Origin: JAENWH01 sp038248745
Lineage (GTDB): Bacteria > Bacillota > Clostridia > Peptostreptococcales > Anaerovoracaceae
Length of the DNA: 12,979 nt
Reading direction: 5' to 3'
Assembly (NCBI GenBank): GCA_038248745.1
Contig: JBBRXC010000040.1
Span: forward strand, 1 to 12,979
The translations under genes were made by a program, and so were the position numbers. This document shows, one piece after another, positions 7,489 to 12,979 of the stretch. Below the pieces are notes generated by a model, which made no database searches, was not told where the DNA came from, and was given only the letters and a program-made list of their open reading frames with translations. Position 1 is the stretch's first letter, and each line of letters begins with the position of its first letter.

Positions 7489-8914
7489 CAGGCACAATTT
7501 AACAATGTTAACAGATTTTTATGAGCTCACCATGGCCAATGGATATTTTGAGACTGGTATCGCTGAAGATATAGCATATTTTGATATGTTTTTCAGAAAA
7601 ACACCGGATGGCGGCGGGTTTGCTATCATGGCAGGACTTGAACAAGCCATTGAATATCTAAGTAATCTGCGATTCTCTGACCGGGATATAGAATTTCTTG
7701 AAAACAAGAAAATTTTCAGCAAGGCATTTTTAGAATATTTGAAGGAATTTAAGTTTACCTGTGATGTCTGGGCCGTGCCGGAAGGAACGCCTATTTTCCC
7801 AGGAGAACCAATTATTTCTGTGAAAGGACCAGTCATTCAGGCCCAATTTATTGAAACCATGCTTTTACTGTTAATAAATCATCAAAGCCTGATAGCGACA
7901 AAGGCAAACAGAATTGTTAGAGCTGCGAAGGGGAGAGGCGTCATGGAATTTGGCACTCGCAGGGCGCATGGGGCATCTGCCGCTGTTTTGGGTTCAAGAG
8001 CGGCGTATATTGGTGGATGCATTGGAACGGCGTGTGCAATATCCGAGAGGGATTATGGTATATTGTCTTTAGGAACAATGGCGCATAGCTGGGTTCAAAT
8101 GTATGCCAGCGAATATGAAGCATTTAAAAAGTATGCGGAAATATACCCCGAAAACTGCACATTACTTGTTGATACCTATAATGTTCTGAAATCAGGCGTG
8201 CCAAATGCCATAAAAGTATTTAAAGAAATAAAGCCGGAAAAAATGGGAATTAGAATCGACAGTGGAGATATTACCTATCTGACAAAACGAGCAAGAAAAA
8301 TGCTTGATGAAGCGGGTCTTACGGACTGCAAAATTGTTGTTTCTAATTCGCTGGATGAGTATATTATCAGAGATGTCATTCTTGAAGGTGCTTGCGTGGA
8401 TTCTTTTGGTGTAGGAGAACGACTGATTACCTCTAAATCGGAACCCGTATTTGGTGGTGTCTATAAATTGGCTGCGGTTGAGAAAAACGGCATAATGATC
8501 CCGAAAATCAAAGTGAGCGAAAACGTTGAGAAAATGACGAATCCGGGGTTTAAGACATTATATCGAATATTTGATAAAACCACGGGTAAAGCGATTGCTG
8601 ATGTGATTACATTAGATCATGAGAAAATTCCTGATGGCGTCGAGTATGAGATTTTTGATCCTCAGGCAATCTGGAAAAGACAAACGATTTCTAATTTTTA
8701 TGCTGTTAACATTAGAAAACCAATATTTATCAATGGCGAACTTGTCTATAAAATTCCAAGTCTTGATGAAACGAGAGCGTATTGTGCAGAACAGGTGGCA
8801 TCTCTTTGGGAAGAAATGTTGAGATTTGAAAATCCGCAAATTTATTACGTCGATCTTTCAAAAGAACTTTGGGAAATGAAGAGAAAAATGCTTGAAGAGG
8901 CAAACCCATTATAA
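7481..8914 (+). CDS. pncB: Nicotinate phosphoribosyltransferase
   Basis: Converts nicotinate and PRPP, with ATP hydrolysis, to nicotinate mononucleotide, the entry step of the Preiss-Handler NAD salvage route in the cytoplasm. The 477-residue protein shows the family pattern: N-terminal LTDFYELTMANGYF (10-23), EFGTRRAHG (156-164), the conserved His of GTMAHSW (H202, the position phosphorylated in characterised members), LLVDTYNVLKSGVPNA (228-243), and the phosphate-binding segments GIRIDSGD (256-263) and DSFGVGERL. GGAGGA (7467-7472) lies 8 bases before the ATG. The start overlaps the transporter's stop (ATGAATGA). The last four codons (A-N-P-L) and the stop lie inside the left arm of the foldback element, so the C-terminus may have been replaced. 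Confidence 0.93.
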   Translation: MNDRHNLTMLTDFYELTMANGYFETGIAEDIAYFDMFFRKTPDGGGFAIMAGLEQAIEYLSNLRFSDRDIEFLENKKIFSKAFLEYLKEFKFTCDVWAVPEGTPIFPGEPIISVKGPVIQAQFIETMLLLLINHQSLIATKANRIVRAAKGRGVMEFGTRRAHGASAAVLGSRAAYIGGCIGTACAISERDYGILSLGTMAHSWVQMYASEYEAFKKYAEIYPENCTLLVDTYNVLKSGVPNAIKVFKEIKPEKMGIRIDSGDITYLTKRARKMLDEAGLTDCKIVVSNSLDEYIIRDVILEGACVDSFGVGERLITSKSEPVFGGVYKLAAVEKNGIMIPKIKVSENVEKMTNPGFKTLYRIFDKTTGKAIADVITLDHEKIPDGVEYEIFDPQAIWKRQTISNFYAVNIRKPIFINGELVYKIPSLDETRAYCAEQVASLWEEMLRFENPQIYYVDLSKELWEMKRKMLEEANPL

Positions 8915-8956
8915 GCATCCGACATTGGGTTTGTTAAAAAAATAACCCTTGCAGTT
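8900..8956 (+). repeat. Left arm of the foldback element at the pncB 3' end
   Basis: A 57-base segment that recurs in inverted orientation at 9129-9185, with no gaps and 42 of 57 identities. The mismatches concentrate in what would be a hairpin loop (8933-8943). It starts inside pncB at an in-frame GCA codon and includes the stop. The conserved core is CATCCGACATTGGG (8916-8929). Two mutually exclusive stems are possible: CAAACCCA (8901-8908) with TGGGTTTG (8926-8933), or GGGTT (8927-8931) with AACCC (8944-8948). Confidence 0.85.
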
Positions 8957-8979
8957 GGTGGGTTTGTTGATTTGAAGCC

Positions 8980-8988
8980 TGTGGATAA
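8980..8988 (-). promoter_or_regulatory. DnaA-box-like site (TTATCCACA)
   Basis: On the minus strand this is TTATCCACA, a perfect match to the bacterial DnaA-box consensus TTATNCACA. It lies in the left half of the foldback element. DnaA binding is not established. The site and the one at 9086 are related by the palindrome, so they are not independent matches. Confidence 0.4.
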
Positions 8989-9006
8989 GTTTTGAACGTA
9001 AATTAA

Positions 9007-9052
9007 AATGAGCTTACAATGGATGTGTCACCACATTTCATGTAAGCTCATT
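9007..9052. terminator. Strong bidirectional terminator between pncB and fba
   Basis: A 12-bp perfect stem (AATGAGCTTACA, 9007-9018, with 9041-9052) carries a further inner helix, ATGTG (9023-9027) with CACAT (9032-9036), around the tetraloop TCAC. On the plus strand it is followed by ATT and a run of nine T (9054-9062). On the minus strand the tail is CATTTTAATTT. It therefore serves both convergent genes and is much the strongest hairpin in the gap. Confidence 0.9.
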
Positions 9053-9085
9053 ATTTTTTTTTGTTTGGTTCTGAAGGGCAAAAAG

Positions 9086-9110
9086 TTATACACAGGTAAC
9101 CTGTTAATAA
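9086..9110 (+). promoter_or_regulatory. Paired DnaA-box-like sites facing each other
   Basis: TTATACACA (9086-9094, plus strand) matches TTATNCACA exactly. TGTTAATAA (9102-9110) reads TTATTAACA on the minus strand, one mismatch. They face each other around the short palindrome ACAGGT-A-ACCTGT (9092-9104). Together with the site at 8980 this gives three such sites in one intergenic gap. A role as a DnaA-binding cluster is only inference. Confidence 0.4.
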
Positions 9111-9128
9111 CTAGAAATGTAAATGAGT

Positions 9129-9185
9129 AATTGCAAGGGCTCTGAGAAAACGAAGCCCAATGTCGGATGTTTATAATAGGCTTGC
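9129..9185 (-). repeat. Right arm of the foldback element at the fba 3' end
   Basis: The inverted partner of 8900-8956. Read on the minus strand it begins at the GCA codon for A309 of the aldolase and runs through its stop (9171-9173) into CATCCGACATTGGG (9169-9156). Here the two alternative stems are AAGCCTA with TGGGCTT, and GGGCT (9158-9154) with AGCCC (9141-9137). Substitutions relative to the left arm keep both pairings possible. Confidence 0.85.
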
Positions 9186-10109
9186 TTTGCCACCACTGCC
9201 TAGAACGTTCACTATTTTTCTCTTTACCATATCTTTTATTGCGGCTCTTGCAGGCGTCAAATATTGACGAGGATCAAAATCTCCAGGATGCAAGGCAAGA
9301 TGTTCTCGGATGGCAGCCGTCATGGCAAGTCTTAAATCAGAGTCTATATTTACTTTGCAGACAGCACCTAATGCAGCCCGACGAAGCATTTCTTCTGGAA
9401 TACCTATAGCATCTGGCATGTTTCCGCCATACTTGTTAATCGTTGCCACGAGTTCAGGGATGACCGATGAGGATCCGTGAAGAACGATTGGGAAACCAGG
9501 TAATCGTTTTGCTACTTCATCAAGAATATCAAAACGTAGCTCTGGCTTTTGTCCGGGTTTGAATTTAAAGGCGCCATGGGAAGTGCCTATTGCAATTGCC
9601 AGGGAATCAACACCTGTTTTTGAAACGAATTCCTCAACTTGTGCTGGATCTGTGTAGGAATGTGATGCCACATTAATATCATCTTCAATACCGGCAAGCT
9701 GACCAAGTTCTCCTTCTACCGTAACACCATGAGCATGGGCATATTCTACCACCTGTTTTGTAAGGGCTATATTGTCTAAGAATGAATGGTGAGACCCATC
9801 AATCATAACAGAAGAGAATCCGCCATCAATGCAGGATTTGCAAACTTCAAAGTCTGTTCCGTGGTCAAGATGAAGAGCAATTGGAAGATTTGTATCAGCG
9901 ATTGCTGCTTCCACTAACTTTATTAAATAAATATGCTTCGCATATTTTCTCGCTCCGGCAGAAACCTGCAAAACCAAAGGAGAATTCTCCTCCATAGCAG
10001 CTTCCGTGATCCCTTGAATGATTTCCATGTTATTTACATTGAAAGCACCAATGGCGTAACCGCCTTTATAAGCTTTTTCAAACATTTCTTTTGTTGTAAC
10101 TAACGCCAT
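9171..10109 (-). CDS. fba: Class II fructose-1,6-bisphosphate aldolase
   Basis: Zinc-dependent reversible cleavage of fructose 1,6-bisphosphate to glyceraldehyde 3-phosphate and dihydroxyacetone phosphate; glycolysis/gluconeogenesis, cytoplasmic. The 312 residues show N24 in FNVNN, catalytic D82 and metal ligand H83 in LHLDHGTDFEVC, VEGELGQLAG (131-140), H178 in GTSHGAFKF, H211 in VLHGSSSV, and the phosphate-binding NIDSDLRLAM (254-263). A perfect AGGAGG precedes the ATG by about 8 bases. The final S-L-L follows a GSGGKA end that looks like the usual terminus of this family. Those codons lie in the foldback arm and may be an acquired tail. The gene follows the MltG-like gene after 97 bases. 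Tagatose-bisphosphate aldolases are the closest alternative, but the sequence fits the fructose enzyme of Clostridia better. Confidence 0.93.
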   Translation of the reverse strand: MALVTTKEMFEKAYKGGYAIGAFNVNNMEIIQGITEAAMEENSPLVLQVSAGARKYAKHIYLIKLVEAAIADTNLPIALHLDHGTDFEVCKSCIDGGFSSVMIDGSHHSFLDNIALTKQVVEYAHAHGVTVEGELGQLAGIEDDINVASHSYTDPAQVEEFVSKTGVDSLAIAIGTSHGAFKFKPGQKPELRFDILDEVAKRLPGFPIVLHGSSSVIPELVATINKYGGNMPDAIGIPEEMLRRAALGAVCKVNIDSDLRLAMTAAIREHLALHPGDFDPRQYLTPARAAIKDMVKRKIVNVLGSGGKASLL

Positions 10110-10166
10110 AATTTTTTCCTCCTAAAAAATATTTACAATAATAATAAATGAATAACAAAAATAATA

Positions 10167-10212
10167 AATTATAGACCGAATTTATAGACCGAATTTATAG
10201 ACTAAATTATAG
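10167..10212. repeat. Short tandem repeat between the MltG-like gene and fba
   Basis: The unit TTATAGACCGAAT occurs at 10169 and 10182. A variant TTATAGACTAA follows at 10195 and a partial copy at 10207 overlaps the stop codon of the MltG-like gene, giving about 3.5 copies at 13, 13 and 12 bases. On the minus strand each copy contains CTATAA, and the last before fba reads TATAAT (10173-10168), a possible -10 element. No TTGACA-like hexamer lies at the right distance, so promoter activity is uncertain. Confidence 0.75.
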
Positions 10213-10647
10213 CCCAGGCTTGGTGATGATTTCTATTACTTCTTCATCCGTTGCATTTTCGGGAAGGATGAAATTCCCGGTCTTAATTTGTGTTTGTACG
10301 CCTGCATCTTCAATAACGGAAAGAAATTCTTCTGAATTTAAAAATAATCCAACAGATACAAATTTCTCGGCTACAGATTGAAGGGACTCTCCATAATTAA
10401 TATAGATAGCCAGCATTTCAACATTATCACCGTCATCTTTAATTGCCGCAGAGGAGGTCGTGTCTTTATCTCCTACATATACCGCCGGGGCAGAGACAAC
10501 TGGGGGCTTTATATTTGCAGCAAAGGTTTCAGGATATGATAAAATTGCATCAATTCTTGAAAAAACGATTAAACCTGCTATTGAAATGATAAGTAAGGCG
10601 ACAACAATATCGCTTTTGTCATAGATAAAATCCTTTAATTTATTCAT
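10207..10647 (-). CDS. MltG/YceG-like membrane protein lacking the catalytic domain
   Basis: A 146-residue single-pass membrane protein. A short basic N-terminus and a hydrophobic helix (about 13-31, IVVALLIISIAGLIVFSRI) are followed by a low-complexity linker and an extracytoplasmic domain (about 75-145). That domain, with INYGESLQSVAEKFVSVGLF ... IKTGNFILPENATDEEVIEIIT, resembles the LysM-like N-terminal part of MltG/YceG endolytic transglycosylases. True MltG is over 300 residues and carries the catalytic Glu in a later domain, absent here. Short stand-alone forms are, to my knowledge, common in Clostridia. The start is ATG 10647, which has AGGGGGA 7 bases upstream. The in-frame ATG at 10668 has no ribosome site. 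A role in cell-wall binding or regulation of chain release is inference. Divergent from the RluA gene. Confidence 0.65.
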   Translation of the reverse strand: MNKLKDFIYDKSDIVVALLIISIAGLIVFSRIDAILSYPETFAANIKPPVVSAPAVYVGDKDTTSSAAIKDDGDNVEMLAIYINYGESLQSVAEKFVSVGLFLNSEEFLSVIEDAGVQTQIKTGNFILPENATDEEVIEIITKPGL

Positions 10648-10773
10648 ACAATCCCCCTGTTTGTTCATTTTCTATTATCTCCAATTTATCACATTTTCAG
10701 ATAATTAACAATTGATACAAGACAAATATATTAAATTTTCTTTACAGGGATATCTAATTTTATTGAATTGTTG

Positions 10774-10779
10774 TATAAT
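10774..10779 (+). promoter_or_regulatory. -10 element of the rluA-lepB-smpB operon, leaderless start
   Basis: A perfect TATAAT ends 6 bases before the ATG at 10786, so transcription should begin at about the A of the start codon. No Shine-Dalgarno sequence precedes that ATG (only TTAACGG). No good -35 hexamer lies at 16-18 bases (TATCTA at 17) and there is no TGn extension, which lowers confidence. Confidence 0.5.
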
Positions 10780-10785
10780 TAACGG

Positions 10786-11754
10786 ATGATTAAAATAATA
10801 ATAGGTTTAAATGAAGATAACCAAAGGTTGGACAGATTTTTAAAGAAGTATTTAAAAAATGCACCCTTAAGCTATATTTACAAAATAATCCGAAAGGATG
10901 TTAAGGTAAATGGCAAAAGAGGTGCTATTGATTTAGTTCTTTTTAATGGAGATGAAGTTGCTTTATATATTTCCGATGATGACTTGAATAATCTGCTTGA
11001 ACCTAAAAAACATCAGAAAGCAAAAAAACAGTTTACGGTTGCTTATGAAGATGAAAATATAATTATTGTGGAAAAGCCTTTCGGTTTATTGACACATGGG
11101 GATCAAAATGAAAAGAAAAACACCCTAGCAAACCAGGTGGTTGGATACCTGATAGAAAAGAGCGATTACGTTCCAAGGGTGGAGAAAACTTTTGTCCCTT
11201 CACCTGTGAATAGGCTGGATAGAAATACGACTGGACTGGTCCTATTTGGCAAGAATAATCGAGCGCTTCAAAGCCTGAATCATATGCTTAGAGAAAAAGG
11301 ATTTGTTAAAAAATTCTATATTACCGTCGTATGCGGTGAAATGGAAAAACCTTTAGTATTGAGGGATAAGATGGAAAAGAACCATGAAAACAACATGGTT
11401 AAGGTAATGGGGATAGAGGCTGAAGGTGGAAAAATCATGGAAACCATCGCAAGACCTCTCATTGCTAAAAATGGGTTTACTTTGGTGGAGGTGGAGCTTG
11501 TAACGGGACGGACCCATCAAATAAGAGCCCATCTAGGAAATGCTGGATTCCCTGTCATAGGGGATGCGAAATACGGCAAACGGGAGACGAATAGGAAAAT
11601 CGAGCAAAAATATGGACTTACTACACAATTCCTGCATGCGTATAAGCTTTGCTTTGAAAAGGGAGAAGAACCATTAGCGTATTTAGCAGGTTTGACCATT
11701 ACAGGAAATCTGCCCGAAACCCTTGAAAACATAAAAGTAGACATGTTTGGATAG
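10786..11754 (+). CDS. RluA-family pseudouridine synthase (RluC/RluD-like)
   Basis: Isomerises specific uridines to pseudouridine in ribosomal (or possibly transfer) RNA. The 322 residues comprise an N-terminal S4 RNA-binding domain (about 10-60, RLDRFLKKYL ... VNGKRG) and a catalytic domain from about 84. The catalytic Asp is D145 in PVNRLDRNTTGLVLFGK; the residue before RLD is Asn rather than the more usual His. The C-terminal RTHQIRAHLGNAGFPVIGD motif is intact. Which position it modifies cannot be told. First gene of an operon: the signal peptidase-like gene starts 15 bases after its stop. Its ATG has no ribosome site and lies 6 bases after a TATAAT, suggesting leaderless translation. Confidence 0.88.
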   Translation: MIKIIIGLNEDNQRLDRFLKKYLKNAPLSYIYKIIRKDVKVNGKRGAIDLVLFNGDEVALYISDDDLNNLLEPKKHQKAKKQFTVAYEDENIIIVEKPFGLLTHGDQNEKKNTLANQVVGYLIEKSDYVPRVEKTFVPSPVNRLDRNTTGLVLFGKNNRALQSLNHMLREKGFVKKFYITVVCGEMEKPLVLRDKMEKNHENNMVKVMGIEAEGGKIMETIARPLIAKNGFTLVEVELVTGRTHQIRAHLGNAGFPVIGDAKYGKRETNRKIEQKYGLTTQFLHAYKLCFEKGEEPLAYLAGLTITGNLPETLENIKVDMFG

Positions 11755-11769
11755 TAGGAGAGTAAAATT

Positions 11770-12216
11770 ATGCAAAAATATAGACCCTATCTGGTCGCGG
11801 CTATGGTGGCAATTCTGATGACAGTATTTATTGCACCGGAAATACATGAAGGGAATGCAATGTCACCAGCGTTAAACAATGGTGATGTGGTAATATTAAC
11901 AAAGGAAACTTATTCTGAGAATAGAGGTATGCCCGAGTTGGGAGAATTGGTAGTGCTTTCGAAAAATGCTTTTGGTGCGGGTTATGCTGAAGATAATCCA
12001 ATTAGAAGAGTGACCGGACTCCCGGGGGACACAATAACGCAGGAGAACGGGATGGAAATAAAGGTTGATAAAAATCAGGTGTATGTTTCCGCTGAAAATC
12101 CAGCGGAGGCAGTTTACAGTGGGGACATGGAAACGGGGCTGATTAAAAGCAGCGTCATTAAGGGGAAGGTTGTACTTAGAATATGGCCTTTTGGAAATAT
12201 AGGGGGAGTACAGTAA
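11770..12216 (+). CDS. Catalytically dead signal peptidase I paralogue
   Basis: A 148-residue S26-family protein with one N-terminal membrane helix (about 6-22). It keeps the family frame: GNAMSPALNNGDVVIL, a GLPGD box (83-87), and a C-terminal RIWPFGNIG parallel to RLYPFGDIG of the next gene. Aligned with its neighbour, the nucleophilic Ser is A30 (GNAMSP against ESSMQP) and the general-base Lys is R79 (IRRVTGLPGD against IKRIIGLPGD). The GDNRxxSxDSR box is missing. It should therefore not cleave signal peptides. AGGAGAG precedes the ATG. Its TAA overlaps the next gene's ATG (TAATG), so the two are co-translated. Staphylococcus aureus SpsA/SpsB is a known case of an inactive paralogue upstream of an active one. 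Confidence 0.85.
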   Translation: MQKYRPYLVAAMVAILMTVFIAPEIHEGNAMSPALNNGDVVILTKETYSENRGMPELGELVVLSKNAFGAGYAEDNPIRRVTGLPGDTITQENGMEIKVDKNQVYVSAENPAEAVYSGDMETGLIKSSVIKGKVVLRIWPFGNIGGVQ

Positions 12217-12728
12217 TGAAAGGGTTTTTAAAGGAATTAATCGTCGCAGCTCTTATTGCATTTTTGATTATGCAGTTTATTAAGCCGACAATAGTAAAGG
12301 AAAGCTCCATGCAGCCAACCTTATTTGAAAATAATTACATTTTTTTAAGCAAACAGTCTTATAATTTTGGAGACCCGAAAAGAGGAGATATTATTGTATT
12401 CCATACGAATCTTACCACGCAAAAGGGAGAAGAAAAACTTTTGATAAAAAGAATTATTGGATTGCCAGGAGATAAAATATCTATTGTGGAAGGTGAAGTG
12501 TTTATCAATGATGAAAAACAGGATGAGAAATATATTCTGGATGGTTTCACCTCAGGCTATCTAGAGGATTTTGTTGTGCCAGAAAACCAGGTATTTGTGA
12601 TGGGAGACAACAGAGCTGTTAGCCTGGATAGCCGAGCGGAAGAAATAGGAACGATAGATATTGATAAAATTGTTGGGAAAGCTTTCTTTAGACTATATCC
12701 TTTTGGAGATATAGGGCTGTTGGAATAA
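12216..12728 (+). CDS. lepB: Signal peptidase I
   Basis: Membrane-anchored serine protease that removes signal peptides from exported proteins on the outer face of the membrane. The 170-residue protein has an N-terminal helix (about 7-22), nucleophile S31 in KESSMQPTL, general base K78 in IKRIIGLPGD, and an intact GDNRAVSLDSR box (130-140). It ends RLYPFGDIG. This is the compact one-helix Gram-positive form. I place the start at ATG 12216: GGGGGAG lies 7 bases upstream and it overlaps the preceding stop by one base. An upstream ATG at 12183 would add 11 residues without a ribosome site. smpB follows after 9 bases. Confidence 0.93.
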   Translation: MKGFLKELIVAALIAFLIMQFIKPTIVKESSMQPTLFENNYIFLSKQSYNFGDPKRGDIIVFHTNLTTQKGEEKLLIKRIIGLPGDKISIVEGEVFINDEKQDEKYILDGFTSGYLEDFVVPENQVFVMGDNRAVSLDSRAEEIGTIDIDKIVGKAFFRLYPFGDIGLLE

Positions 12729-12737
12729 AGGTATAAA

Positions 12738-12979
12738 ATGAAACAGAAAAAATTAGTAGCAAACAATAAAAAAGCAAGGCATGAATATTTTATTGAAGAA
12801 GTAATCGAAGCGGGGATTGTTTTAACAGGTACAGAAATAAAATCTGTTAGACAGGGCAAGGTGAATCTGAAGGAAAGTTATGCAAAAATAGAAAATGGTG
12901 AATTGATCATTTATGGGATGCATATAAGTCCTTATGAGCAGGGAAACCGATTTAATGTTGATCCGATCAGGCCAAGAAA
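12738..12979 (+). CDS. smpB: SsrA-binding protein SmpB (5' part, runs off the window)
   Basis: Binds tmRNA (SsrA) and brings it to stalled ribosomes for trans-translation. Only the first 80 codons lie in the window. They show the family N-terminus: LVANNKKARHEYFIEE, then AGIVLTGTEIKSVRQGKVNL, then ESYAKIENGELIIYGMHISP and the start of the NVDPIRPRK segment. Full-length SmpB is about 150-160 residues, so roughly half is missing to the right. AAAGG overlapping the lepB stop lies 6 bases before the ATG. It closes the rluA-lepB operon as far as seen. The ssrA gene is often nearby and could lie beyond the edge. Confidence 0.95.
   Translation, partial: MKQKKLVANNKKARHEYFIEEVIEAGIVLTGTEIKSVRQGKVNLKESYAKIENGELIIYGMHISPYEQGNRFNVDPIRPR

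Larger units (their letters stand above)
8900..9185. mobile_element. Candidate foldback MITE-like element between pncB and fba
   Basis: About 286 bp that is roughly palindromic over its whole length. The outer 57-bp arms match. Further in, CCTGTGGATAAGTTTT (8978-8993) is matched on the other strand by CCTGTGTATAACTTTT (9096-9081). The centre is a 12-bp terminator stem (9007-9052). It encodes no protein. Both flanking genes end within the arms, in the same reading phase. No target-site duplication is visible. The structure is seen in the sequence; that it was ever mobile is inference. Alternatives are a non-mobile palindromic regulatory region or a local inverted duplication. Confidence 0.4.

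Noticed and set aside
8926..8968. Direct repeats TGGGTTTGTT (8926 and 8959) as a CRISPR remnant
   Set aside because: Only two 10-base copies with no regular spacer, no leader and no cas genes. They belong to the foldback arm region.
8915..9170. Replication origin or plasmid/phage attachment site in the DnaA-box-rich gap
   Set aside because: There is no dnaA/dnaN neighbour, no AT-rich unwinding array and only two exact boxes. No tRNA or integrase is nearby.
10648..10668. Upstream ATG for the MltG-like gene
   Set aside because: No ribosome site before 10668, whereas AGGGGGA is well placed for ATG 10647.
10669..10785. Promoter for the MltG-like gene in the divergent gap
   Set aside because: Candidates such as TTGTTA followed by GATAAA have a 15-base spacer or weak matches. 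None was good enough to list.

Overview
The window looks like chromosomal DNA of a low-GC Gram-positive bacterium, most likely a member of Clostridia. The evidence is AT-rich intergenic DNA, strong purine-rich ribosome sites (AGGAGG/GAGGAG), Firmicutes-style TTGAnn-N17-TATAnT promoters, a Bacillus/Clostridium-type LexA (DinR) operator, and clostridial versions of UvrA, nicotinate phosphoribosyltransferase and class II aldolase. I cannot name a genus from sequence alone.

Layout. A long citrate synthase gene on the minus strand (74-1504) ends at a hairpin terminator and has its own promoter. Divergent from it is a plus-strand block: uvrB, uvrA, a DMT-family membrane transporter, and pncB (nicotinate phosphoribosyltransferase), spanning about 1672-8914. 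No terminator is visible inside this block, so it may be one transcript. uvrB has a promoter with an SOS box over its -35 and appears to be leaderless. The last two genes overlap by 8 bases. pncB converges on a minus-strand pair: an MltG-like membrane protein without a catalytic domain (10207-10647), then class II fructose-bisphosphate aldolase (9171-10109). From 10786 a second plus-strand operon runs to the window edge: an RluA-family pseudouridine synthase, a degenerate signal peptidase I paralogue, an intact signal peptidase I, and the first 80 codons of smpB.

Functionally this is mostly housekeeping: nucleotide excision repair, carbon metabolism, NAD salvage, RNA modification, protein export and ribosome rescue. 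I see no defence island, prophage, CRISPR array or secondary-metabolite cluster. The unusual content is in small-scale structure. (1) A roughly 286-bp foldback element lies between the convergent pncB and fba genes. Its 57-bp arms run into both coding sequences, carry a coordinated three-position substitution, include DnaA-box-like sites, and hold a bidirectional terminator at the centre. (2) A signal peptidase that has lost both catalytic residues is translationally coupled to an active one. (3) Two promoters fire essentially at the start codon. (4) A tandem duplication copies the translation start of the transporter gene.
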